A DNA stretch of 13,303 nucleotides from Acanthamoeba lenticulata. Its lineage: Eukaryota > Discosea > Longamoebia > Acanthamoebidae. The DNA is taken from assembly GCA_002179805.1 (NCBI GenBank), contig NAVB01001290.1, positions 1 to 13,303 of the forward strand. The letters are read 5' to 3'. The notes beneath the pieces were generated by a model. That model saw nothing but the letters and a program-made list of their open reading frames with translations. It ran no database searches and was not told where the DNA came from. Within the stretch, counting starts at the first letter, position 1. The number at the start of each line of letters is the position of its first letter. A program made the translations under genes and the position numbers. Positions 1 through 7,401 of the stretch are shown here, one piece after another.

Positions 1-503
1 TCGGCACATTCTCGTTCGTACTGAAGGCGTTGCATGAAGACGGCATCCGATGGTGGCACGAATTCCTTGAAATGTTGGTAGATATCCTCGGGCAAGACGA
101 AGGCATCAACCAGGGCCTGCAACTTGCGGTCTTCCCGGCCTTCTTTCTTCATCTGGAGCCACATGCTAAAAAGCTGCGGCTTTTCAACGTCCTCGAGTCG
201 TGCTCGCTTCCCGTCCTTGTGCTGAAGCTGGCGCGTTCGCGCGTTCTCCCCCTCCTCGTCGCTTGTACTGCCTCCCCTCCTCTCCCTCTTTCGCTTTAGC
301 TGCTGGCTTGGCCACATCATCGATGCTCCTTCACCATCCTCATCGTCGTCTCCCTCGCTCAACTCTACAACATGTACAACCTCTCCCGAATCCCCTGCCG
401 CATCTTCAAAGATGCTTCCTTCGTCGTCCACGATCCATTCGATCTCGCAGCCAGGTACCGCCGCTTGAAGGCGCCTTCGTTCGAGAATCGAGCAGATGTT
501 CAT
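1..503 (-). CDS. Unrecognised charged protein, N-terminal part (partial, runs off left edge)
   Basis: An open frame of 167 codons plus two bases starts at the ATG at 503-501 and is still open at base 1. This is the first ATG after an in-frame TAG near 727, so the start is reasonable. The first ~35 residues are mixed (begins MNICSILERRRLQAAVPGCE). Residues ~30-65 are acidic with a run of Asp/Glu. A Lys/Arg-rich stretch at ~70-105 (QQLKRKRERRGG, then KDGKRARLEDVEK) could act as a nuclear localisation signal. From ~105 the sequence looks folded and helical (PQLFSMWLQMKKEGRED, then LPEDIYQHFKEF). No intron is needed inside the window. I do not recognise the family, and the part that could identify it may lie outside. 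The gene lies downstream of, and on the same strand as, the zinc-finger gene; its promoter must be in 504-936. Confidence refers to it being a real exon, not to function. Confidence 0.6.
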   Translation of the reverse strand, partial: MNICSILERRRLQAAVPGCEIEWIVDDEGSIFEDAAGDSGEVVHVVELSEGDDDEDGEGASMMWPSQQLKRKRERRGGSTSDEEGENARTRQLQHKDGKRARLEDVEKPQLFSMWLQMKKEGREDRKLQALVDAFVLPEDIYQHFKEFVPPSDAVFMQRLQYERECA

Positions 504-936
504 TCTTGTGGGCACGGAGGTTGGGCAGGCGGATGAGAGGTTTGGGGCCGAAGGTCGCGTTACCACAGCAAAGTTTTGTGTAGTCTTCTGAGCGTGGCAA
601 GCTGCGCTGAGATTCGAGGAAACTGGCCGGCTACACGGGAGACGACGGCGTACTGCAGACGGCGAGAGACAGCTTCCTTCGGGAAGGAGACGTCGGGCGC
701 GGGCCGAAAAGAGGAGGGGCTTCTAAGAGCTGCGGAGAAGAGGCCGCGGGAGCTGCCAGGAAGGGGGGGAAGAGCAAGGCAGAGAACACACCAGGAAACT
801 CAGGTCGCTCTTGTGTGGTGCTTGGAGGGAAGTAATTTCACGCAAAAATTGACTTTTACGCTAATTTCTTTTCAAAAAGCGCATTTTCTTTTGTTCCTTC
901 CTGAAAAATTAAAGAAGAAAAAGCCTGCTCTCTGCG
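504..936. other. Intergenic region: gene-1 upstream region and 3' flank of the zinc-finger gene
   Basis: 433 bp between two minus-strand genes. The part near 504-830 is GC-rich with no convincing coding signal. The part at 838-925 is A/T-rich and probably holds the 3' end of the zinc-finger transcript. I see no clean AATAAA on the minus strand and no clear TATA box for gene 1. A long plus-strand frame (576-1136) crosses this region and is judged spurious. Confidence 0.5.
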
Positions 937-2633
937 TCAAGCCATCATGCCCACCAGAGCCAAGAACTGGTCGACTGGCAGAGGCCGGTCGAAGGGCACT
1001 GGGGTTGCTATGTCTCCACAATCCACGCGTTTCTCCTCCCGTGTCTCTTGAAGCTGAGGCTCAGGTGCTGCACTCTCCTGCGCGACTACGTTGGGCACGC
1101 GCTCTTCCTCATCCTTGTCGGGCTTCTCGACCTTGATGTGCACACCACTCGTGTCTCGAGCGTTCCTTCTTTCCTCTCTGTCCTCATCTTCCTCCTCCTT
1201 TTCCTCTTCCGTGCTCGATGACTCTTCTTCGCTCTCGTCTTCTTCCTCATCCTCGTCCTGGCTCGGCCGCTGCTTTGCCTGTTCGGGGGCTTTACGCAGT
1301 TCCACTTGCTTCACTGGAGAAGACGGCAAAGGGCGTCGGGACGTCTCGTCGTCGCTCTCCATGGGCTCGACCTTCACAGGCGCCTCGTCCTGCGCAGGTT
1401 CCGTCTTGATCCGTTTGGCTTTCTTCTCTTCTTCTTCTTGTTGTTCGCCCTTCTGGAGCATCAATTGCCGCTTCCGCAACCGCCTTCGAGCCTGCCTCTG
1501 GCGCTTAACCTCTACATTTGCCGTCGCCGCCGATGGCGTCGTCGTCGTCACTGGCGTGGTTGCACCCGTTGTTGCTGCCACCTGTTTAGGCCCCCATTCC
1601 AAGAGATCACGCGAGGCGTCAGTTGTTTGTTGCCATCCCTTGGGGACATCGAGAAGAGCACATACCATGCGGCGATGAGAGATGCCATTTATGTGGGCCG
1701 CTAGAGGCCGTGCCCCCGTGCACCGGACCTGGCAGACGTCACAAAAGAACCGTAGGCCTGCGTGTGCGCGCGAGTTGAGGCGGAGATCAACATGACCACA
1801 AAGTAGAGAAGGCCACACGTACCTGCTGCAGCTTTGGTAGACGCGGCGGACGGCGACTGCTGCTTCTGTTGCTGCTGCTTCGGCTTGGCCTTCTGGGCTG
1901 CTGCAGGGGCAGGGCCCTTCTTCTTTGGTGACGTCTTTGAAGACGCCACGCCAGGCGCAGGCGCTGGCGCAGGAGGCACTAGCGCAGGCGCAGCCGCGGG
2001 AAGCGGCGGTGGGGCCGTTGTCCCGTTGGCACGAGACACGATTTGGTCGCGAAGGCGGTCGATCCTGTCCAAGAGCTTCCGCTGGTTCTTCATTTGCTTC
2101 GTCTTGAGCTGCTGTAGTTGTTGAACCTGCTTCGTCAGGTAGTACGCCGACGGCGCCCCGTGCTGGACGCCCGTGGGCTGGGCGGGAGGCCCGGAGAAGG
2201 GCTGCGTCGCAAGCTGTTGTTGGTGCTGTTGTTGGTTCTGTTGCTGTCGTTGTACTTGATTTTGCAGAGAGGCCAGCGCGTTGCGCAGCGTTTGCGCAGT
2301 GGTCTGCGCATACGGCAACGGCTGTGGCGGAGCATTCCAGCCGGGCTGAGGCGTATAGGAGGTCGGTTGTGGTGCGTAGGAGGGCGGGGGAGCGGCGAAA
2401 TGCTGTTGATGCATGTGTGTGAATTGATTTTCCTGCTGGAAAGATGGGGGATATGAGGATGGTGGCGGAGGTGAAGAGACAAACATTGCAGGCGGGCCCG
2501 TTGAGGGGCGAGATCCACCCCCAGCGTGTGGGCTTTCCCCATACGATCGAGAAAAGGGAGGGTACGAATGGGAATCGTAAGCGGTGTGATTAGGGACAGG
2601 AGGCTGTCTAGACACCGCGCGCGGGTCCCACAT
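937..2633 (-). CDS. Gln/Pro-rich coiled-coil protein with one U1/matrin-type C2H2 zinc finger and SUMO consensus sites
   Basis: Two exons on the minus strand: 2633-1823 and 1757-937, 543 aa. The 65-bp intron has GTACGT and a CACGCAG acceptor and splits a Gly codon (phase 1). The N-terminal half is disordered and Pro/Gln/Tyr-rich, followed by a Gln-rich helical region and a basic coiled coil (~residues 205-240, leucine heptads around KNQRKLLDRIDRLRDQIV). An Ala/Pro then Lys/Gln linker leads to the splice junction. Directly after it comes a zinc finger, C276-x2-C279-x12-H292-x5-H298, the spacing of U1C/matrin/JAZ fingers that bind RNA or protein. The tail has an Arg-rich helix (~355-370), then acidic Glu/Asp/Ser tracts. 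Three psi-K-x-E motifs occur: IKTE at K388, VKVE at K399, IKVE at K479. The frame is open upstream to 2759, but M at 2633 is preferred because the upstream stretch is AT-rich and looks like UTR. Probably nuclear (RNA or chromatin); the exact role is unknown. Confidence 0.8.
1758..1822 (-). other. Intron of the zinc-finger gene
   Basis: 65-bp GT-AG intron. Its removal puts the zinc finger directly after the Lys/Ala linker; unspliced, the frame reaches a stop before the acidic tail. The exon boundary lies five residues before the first zinc ligand. Confidence 0.8.
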
Positions 2634-2802
2634 CGTATGAAGAGGACGGATCGGTGACGCGATGGATAGACGAGAGATAAAGGGTCTGTCGCAGATTAAA
2701 GGGGAGTACTTAAAAAGGTAGCTTAAAATTTTGTATTTATTTATGTATTGTTTTTGCATTTATTTGGGTCCATTCACGCTATTCAAGCCAAGCAGCAGAG
2801 GG
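2634..2802 (-). promoter_or_regulatory. Promoter region of the zinc-finger gene and 3' UTR of PLA2-like gene A
   Basis: This 169-bp gap between two minus-strand genes is strikingly AT-rich at 2712-2760 compared with its surroundings. It must hold both the poly(A) site of the upstream PLA2-like gene and the start of the zinc-finger transcript. No single TATA box stands out among several A/T runs. Confidence 0.45.
2759..2764 (-). terminator. Poly(A) signal AATAAA of PLA2-like gene A
   Basis: TTTATT on the plus strand reads AATAAA on the minus strand, 38 nt past the TGA stop (2805-2803). Spacing and strand fit a polyadenylation signal. Other AATAAA-like repeats lie just beyond at ~2735-2745. 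Confidence 0.55.
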
Positions 2803-3953
2803 TCACCTACAGAAGTCTGTGACCAGAATACGATTGTTTCCTGGTTTGTTGCAGACCGGTCCACTTGGGGATTGATACCTGTTCAGCAGACTCTAGTGAG
2901 TTTGTTGAAAAGGGGAACGAGTAGGGAAAAGGTGGTACCAGCAGCTGGTCGTGTGCGTGAAGAGGAAGATGAGCGCACTTCTGTAGAGATTGTTTCTGGA
3001 CCGAACGCGCATTGCAGTTCGCACCAATTGACAATCGCAAGCACAATACTCGGCATCAAGCGTGCCCAGGACTGAAACAGCGACCCTGAGTCAGTTGGTG
3101 CCTTTCCAACAACAAACCACTTGGTTGCAGTACCAGAAGAGCAGCTAAAGTTATCGTTGGGGAGAACGCGGTGGTAGTCGTAGTTGGTGGTGCAAAAGTC
3201 ATGAACTGCACAAGCCCTGTCCAAGTCGTCGCGGGCGGGGCATTGGCTGAGGCAGGCGCTTGTAAGCCCTGTAGATCATCAGCACAGTTAGCGAGAATGT
3301 AGTCTACGCACGCTTGGCGAGCGTACCTTGGCTGTAGTCACAGGCAGGGCAAGGATCATCGTCACAGCAGTCCCTTGTGCCGCCGTGGCCCGGGCCGCAC
3401 CAGTTGCCGAACTCGGTCAATCCGAAGAAGTTGTTCAGGATCTGCCTCTTGGCGTGCTCTGTCCGAGGAAGCAGATTGTGTGTGTGTAAGCAACCAAACC
3501 TACGCGGAGCAAGTGTTGGTGCACCGTACGGTAGGACGGGAGGAGTTCCATCATGTCCTGCAAAAGCTTGATGTTGTCCGCGTCCCACGTGAACAGAATG
3601 TAGAGCGACCCGTTCATCCCCCGAAGGAAGGGGCACTCGCTTGCTTGACCGTTGACGAAGGAGTGACACGTCTTCTCGACCGTGGCGTTAGTTGTGGTCA
3701 GGTGATCTACGCAGTCGTCAGCTCCGTAGAAGCAGATGTTCAGCACGCTGCTGTTGGTGGAGTTGAGACTGAGCCCGATGGAGCCGAGAGAAGTGCGGTA
3801 GCACTGCGGGATCAGGGCCAACGGGCCCAGAGCAATGTCCGTGCAGTTGGCGTCGCGGCAGATGGACTCGTAGATCTGAGCCCGAAGTGGCACGGCCAGA
3901 CAAGCCAACACGAGCACAAGAAGGGCGGAGAATGGCGCTGCCCGTAGTGTCAT
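2803..3953 (-). CDS. Secreted phospholipase A2-like protein, copy A
   Basis: Five exons on the minus strand: 3953-3530, 3458-3327, 3268-3134, 3071-2939 and 2878-2803; 299 aa; introns of 71, 58, 62 and 60 bp. Residues 1-26 form a signal peptide (basic start, Leu/Val/Ala core, cleavage near LRAQ). Residues ~30-140 are a Cys- and N-glycosylation-site-rich region of unknown family. The PLA2 core follows: calcium loop W161-C-G-P-G-H-G-G168, an inserted Cys/Asp-rich segment, then DDLDRACAVHDFC with the catalytic pair H208-D209. A distal CACDC motif and NRILVTDFCR end complete the protein. The expected activity is Ca2+-dependent release of the sn-2 fatty acid from phospholipids, outside the cell or in vesicles. 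The last two exons were placed by match to copy B and agree in length (133 nt, then 76 vs 73). The frame is open upstream to 4115, but M at 3953 gives a clean signal peptide. Activity is inferred from motifs. Confidence 0.83.
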
Positions 3954-4352
3954 GGGTGCACGATGGTGGTGTTTGCCTTGGTTGTGTGAAGGGTAGGATG
4001 AGTTACGATCACTGAGCGGTTCTCTCAGCTCTTTTAGTTGCAGCTCGGTGTCATTGGCCTCCTTTTCTGGTGTTTCCCTGTTGCTTCTCCACCTTCTTCC
4101 TCCCGCAGAAGACATGTTTGGCTTAGCACGGCAGAATGTTGCTCTAAACTTGCCGATCCCTCATCAGTCAAGTCTGTAAACCTCCCGAACTCGCCAACTA
4201 ACGAGGCAAGGGCACCACAACCACGAAGGGGGTGCACACAGCCACGCGCAGCTTCATGGAAGAATTTGAACTAAAAAATAAGAATAAAAACACTGGAAAA
4301 GTTGATTCACCAAAGCACTTCAACAAACACCACCGCATCACTCCACACAGAT
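3954..4352. promoter_or_regulatory. Divergent promoter region between PLA2-like gene A and the UCH gene
   Basis: 399 bp between the divergent starts of the PLA2-like gene (minus) and the UCH gene (plus), so both promoters should lie here. An A-rich block at 4269-4291 containing GAATAAAAA lies 60-85 nt before the UCH ATG and could serve as its TATA-like element. The minus-strand frame of the PLA2-like gene remains open to 4115, so an N-terminal extension or a 5' UTR intron cannot be excluded. Confidence 0.5.
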
Positions 4353-5400
4353 ATGACTGATCAGCGAGAATCCAAGGCCCCCGTGTGGTTGCCCCTGGAA
4401 AGCAACCCTGACGTTCTCACCAAGGTAGGTCTAGGAGGCTCTGCAGCGCCACCGTTTTCGTTCAGCCTTGCTTAATCTCTTGCTTCCCCCCCGCCGCGGT
4501 CTCTTTCAGTTGGCGCATGGCCTGGGCGCCTCGCCTGAGTGGTCGTTCACCGACATCTGGGGCCTCGACGACGAGGTCCTAGACGCGCAGACCCCCATGT
4601 TCAGCGCGCCTGGTACAACTGTGCTACTCGCTCTCCCCTCCCCCCGCTCCTACTCTACTCGTTTGCTCACACACGCTGCATTAGTGATCGCCCTCCTGTT
4701 CCTCTTCCCGTCCAAGGAGGACGCCGAGGCGAGGAAGCTTCCCGCCGACGAGAGCGCGGCCCTCCCCGTCTATTTCCTCCGGTACTGTGCAGACCCGCAC
4801 CTCGACCTTCCGGTCGTCCACCGTCTTCTTCACTCACACAACGATGCACTGCATCGTGTACAGGCAAGTGCGCTCGCTGGGCAACGCCTGCGGCACCATC
4901 GGCGTCATCCACTCGTTGGCCAACCTGGCCAAGTCGGGCTTCCCCATCCTGGGCGCGGGCGCGCTGCAGAGCTTCGTCGAGAAGACCAAGGACAAGACGC
5001 CCGACGAGCGCGGCGAGCTGCTTGCCTTTGACGAGCAAATTCGCAAGATCCACGACAGCTTTGCCCAGCAGGGCCAGACAGCGGCGCCTGGTGAGGGCGA
5101 TCACGTGGACTTCCACTTCATCAGCTTCCTCAACATCGACGGCCACGTGTGGAGCCTCGACGGCATGCGCGCCCAGCCTACGGACAGGGGCGCCACCACG
5201 CAGGAGACCTTCCTCAAGGTTCCACCTTGCTCGACATCGCTCTCTCTGCTCGATCATTGCCAGTTGCCTGATGTTTGGGGTGGGGCGTGTGTGGACAACA
5301 GGACTGCGCCAAGATCATCAAGTCGGAGTGGCTCGAGAAGAACAAGGAAGAGAAGCTCTTCTCCGTGATCGCCCTCACGCAGCTCGCCGAAGACGACTGA
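4353..5400 (+). CDS. UCHL3: Ubiquitin carboxyl-terminal hydrolase, UCH-L1/L3 class (peptidase C12)
   Basis: Five exons: 4353-4424, 4510-4612, 4685-4781, 4864-5218 and 5302-5400; 241 aa (human UCHL3 has 230). Introns are 85, 72, 82 and 83 bp; phases 0, 1, 2, 0. It is a cysteine protease that removes small adducts from the C terminus of ubiquitin or Nedd8, in cytosol and nucleus. Family landmarks are in order: VWLPLESNPDVL near the start, WSFTDIWGLDDEVLDA, a hydrophobic strand VIALLFLFP, VYFLRQ, the active-site Cys in GNACGT (C100), His in DFHFISF (H175) and Asp in WSLDG (D190). The 15-residue His-to-Asp spacing equals UCHL3. One oddity: the putative oxyanion Gln (Q92) is eight residues before Cys, not six as in UCHL1/UCHL3. 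The 72-bp second intron is in frame and stop-free. The gene is divergent from PLA2-like copy A and tandem with copy B. The family call is secure; L3 versus L1 or UCH37 rests on short length and overall similarity. Confidence 0.92.
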
Positions 5401-5734
5401 ACCCACCTTCTCCCGTGTCGTTTGCCCTCAACACCCTCGTTGATGTCGTAGACATTAAAAATCAGGCCGAGCCGTGTTTTTGTCCGACTTGTGGATCAAG
5501 GCTTGTCCCCGACACGACGGACAGTTGATGGTGAGCTGGTCTGCGGGTCGTCGTTGGTGCGGACCAGGCGGTTGGAAGCCACCCGCAAAACCCAGAAAGC
5601 CTAGAGAAAACCCAGAAGAACCAGGTCGAGGCATTTTTCCCCCCGACATCCCCGACGGCACGATAAATGGCCACTCGGCCGACCTCTTGGGGCACTCCAT
5701 TGTACCTGGACCTACACCAAGCCAAACACACATC
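5401..5734 (+). promoter_or_regulatory. UCH 3' flank and promoter region of PLA2-like gene B
   Basis: 334 bp between tandem plus-strand genes. It holds the UCH 3' UTR and the upstream region of PLA2-like copy B. GATAAAT at 5663-5669, ~66 nt before the ATG at 5735, is the best TATA-like candidate. The frame is open upstream of the ATG (to 5474), but the signal peptide begins cleanly at 5735. Confidence 0.4.
5454..5459 (+). terminator. Poly(A) signal ATTAAA of the UCH gene
   Basis: ATTAAA lies 54 nt after the TGA at 5398-5400, on the correct strand, in otherwise GC-rich sequence. Confidence 0.45.
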
Positions 5735-6958
5735 ATGCGCGCAACACGACTGTCGAGTGCGGGGCTGCTCCTGGTGGCTTGCTTCGCCTTCCTCTACACG
5801 CCAGCCCACGGCCAAATCTTTGAGACCATCTGCCGGTACACACAACCTCGATGCTACAGTGGCCACTATGTTGTATCTAACCGAAGCTCTACATAGAGAT
5901 GCCAACTGCACCGACGTTGCGCTCGGCCCACTCGCGCTCATCCCGCAGTGCTACCGCACACCGCAGGGGTCGGTCCAGCTGAGCATCAACTCGTCTGACT
6001 CGGACGTGCTCGACCTTTGCTTCTACCTCTCTGACGATTGCAGCGATGACAACATGACCGATACGTGCCACACATTCTACAATGGCGAGCCCTGTGACTG
6101 TCCGTTCTTCAGGGGCCTCAACGACTCGCTTTATGTTGTCTTTGAGTGGGACCCGGACACCATCCAGCTTTTGGTTGACATCATCGACTTGTTCCCTAAC
6201 TTCCGTACGCACTATCGTTCATCACCAAGCCATGCACCTCTTGTTCATTTGTTCATCTCCGCTGTCGCAGACCGCTCGCGCCGTCAGCTCTTCAACAACT
6301 TCTTCGGCCTGACCGAGTTTGGCAACTGGTGCGGCCCGGGCCACGGCGGCACGAACGATTGCTGCGACGACGACCCTTGCCCTGCTTGCAATGACACCAT
6401 TGGTATCCTTTGCCTTCGCTTGTTCTTGCTCCAGCGAGTGGCAGACTGAAACAGGGAACTGCGGTGATCAATAGGCTTGACCGCGGAATGCCTGGACGAA
6501 TGCCCGGCCGAGGACGACCTCGACCAAGCGTGCGCTGTTCACGATTTCTGCTACGGCGCGCACGACTACGAGAAGCTCTTCCCGGATAGCGACTTTGAGT
6601 GCTCTTCACGTAAGCCTCTTCGGCGTCCTTCTTGTCTTGGGCGTCACACTGACAAACGACACACCACAATGCCCAGTATTTGGAATCCAGAAGTCGGGCT
6701 ACTGCGCGTGTGACTGCGAGCTGATTGGCACAGCTAAGAACATCACCGACTCCAACGACTTCTACAGGAGCGGCCTCATATTTACCTTTACCCACATCAC
6801 CAACTGCTGGTGCCGCCTTCTTGTCCTCTCATGAACAATGCGTCGTGGGTGATGCGACTGCTCACCCGCTGAAACTGTTGCGCAGGTACAACACGACCAG
6901 CGGCCCTGTGTGCAACTCCAAGAATGACGACCGCATCCTGGTCACTGAGTTCTGCTAG
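5735..6958 (+). CDS. Secreted phospholipase A2-like protein, copy B
   Basis: Six exons: 5735-5835, 5897-6204, 6271-6402, 6475-6609, 6677-6809 and 6886-6958; 293 aa; introns of 61, 66, 72, 67 and 76 bp. Residues 1-27 are a signal peptide ending near PAHGQ. A Cys-rich region with several N-glycosylation sites follows (to ~136). Then come the Ca2+ loop W156-C-G-P-G-H-G-G163, a Cys/Asp-rich insert, and DDLDQACAVHDFC with H203-D204. The C-terminal part has CACDCEL and ends DRILVTEFC. It is clearly paralogous to copy A: the 132-, 135- and 133-nt exons match exactly in length and phase. It has one additional phase-2 intron (5836-5896, inside the Arg codon of CRDANC) that copy A lacks. Predicted to be a secreted or vesicular Ca2+-dependent phospholipase A2; activity is inferred from the intact loop and His-Asp pair. 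Lineage placement within the sPLA2 superfamily is uncertain, as the N-terminal region is unfamiliar to me. Confidence 0.86.
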
Positions 6959-6999
6959 AGCCAGCCTTAGCGCTTGATACTCAATCAAATCATATTGAT

Positions 7000-7005
7000 A
7001 ATAAA
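7000..7005 (+). terminator. Poly(A) signal AATAAA of PLA2-like gene B
   Basis: AATAAA lies 41 nt after the TAG stop (6956-6958), inside a locally AT-rich stretch. Confidence 0.6.
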
Positions 7006-7199
7006 CAAGAGCATTCATTTCAAACTGGCTTCTGCTTGGACCGAGTCTTCGCGCCCTGTGATGGATCTGCCGGGCAGAAGTGGGGCTTTCTAATCATAGT
7101 TGACAGGTGTTTCTGACCTGGTACTTGAGATGAGCACCTTCTCTCGAGCTTTCAGGAGGAAAGAAAGCAGCTTTATTTCCTGAATTTCGGCCAAATAAA

Positions 7200-7237
7200 C
7201 TTTGATTTCAGACGCGTCCGCTTTGATTTTGAACGCG
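7200..7237 (+). repeat. Two 17-bp near-identical repeats upstream of the DAG kinase gene
   Basis: CTTTGATTTCAGACGCG at 7200-7216 and CTTTGATTTTGAACGCG at 7221-7237 differ at three positions and start 21 bp apart. They lie ~145-180 bp before the kinase ATG in non-coding sequence. This could be a regulatory-protein site pair or a chance tandem duplication. Confidence 0.5.
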
Positions 7238-7254
7238 AGGTACACAGCTCCAAG

Positions 7255-7401
7255 ATGGGTAGGCTCTTCCTTTTGTACCCTTCACGTTGGCCATTCATTC
7301 CCGCTTTACCCCAGTTCCTCGTGCGCGAACTCGCACCCGGAAGAACCCCTCCGCTCGTTTTCTCTTCATCCCTCTACACAAATGGACACATACGAAGATG
7401 A
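7255..7401 (+). other. Upstream open reading frame overlapping the DAG kinase start codon
   Basis: ATG at 7255 begins a 48-codon frame that ends with TGA at 7399-7401, past the kinase ATG at 7382 in another frame. If it is in the mature transcript it would reduce initiation at the kinase start. Splicing of 7259-7312 would change it. It resembles no protein family I recognise. Confidence 0.3.

Larger units (their letters stand above)
6959..7381 (+). promoter_or_regulatory. PLA2-like gene B 3' UTR and upstream region of the DAG kinase gene
   Basis: 423 bp. After the poly(A) signal at 7000 the sequence is moderately AT-rich up to ~7240 and contains two near-identical 17-bp blocks (7200-7216 and 7221-7237). 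An ATG at 7255 opens a 48-codon frame overlapping the kinase start. A possible 5' UTR intron (GTAGGC at 7259 to CCCCAG at 7312) would interrupt that frame. No other gene is visible. Confidence 0.45.

Noticed and set aside
576..1136. 186-codon plus-strand frame
   Set aside because: It runs antisense across the well-supported end of the zinc-finger gene, has no family motif, and spans intergenic sequence of different composition.
1091..1678. 195-codon Ser-rich plus-strand frame
   Set aside because: It is the complement of the Glu/Asp/Lys-rich tail of the zinc-finger gene; the Ser runs are a mirror of GAG/GAA codons.
2883..3224. Unspliced C-terminus for PLA2-like copy A
   Set aside because: It initially looked plausible, but splicing at 3133/3072 and 2938/2879 gives a tail matching copy B with identical exon lengths. 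It is kept only as a possible retained-intron isoform.
3954..4115. 54-residue N-terminal extension of PLA2-like copy A
   Set aside because: It would bury the signal peptide, is hydrophilic and is not matched in copy B.
5474..5734. In-frame upstream extension of PLA2-like copy B
   Set aside because: It is Pro/Gly/Lys-rich without similarity to copy A; the signal peptide starts cleanly at 5735.
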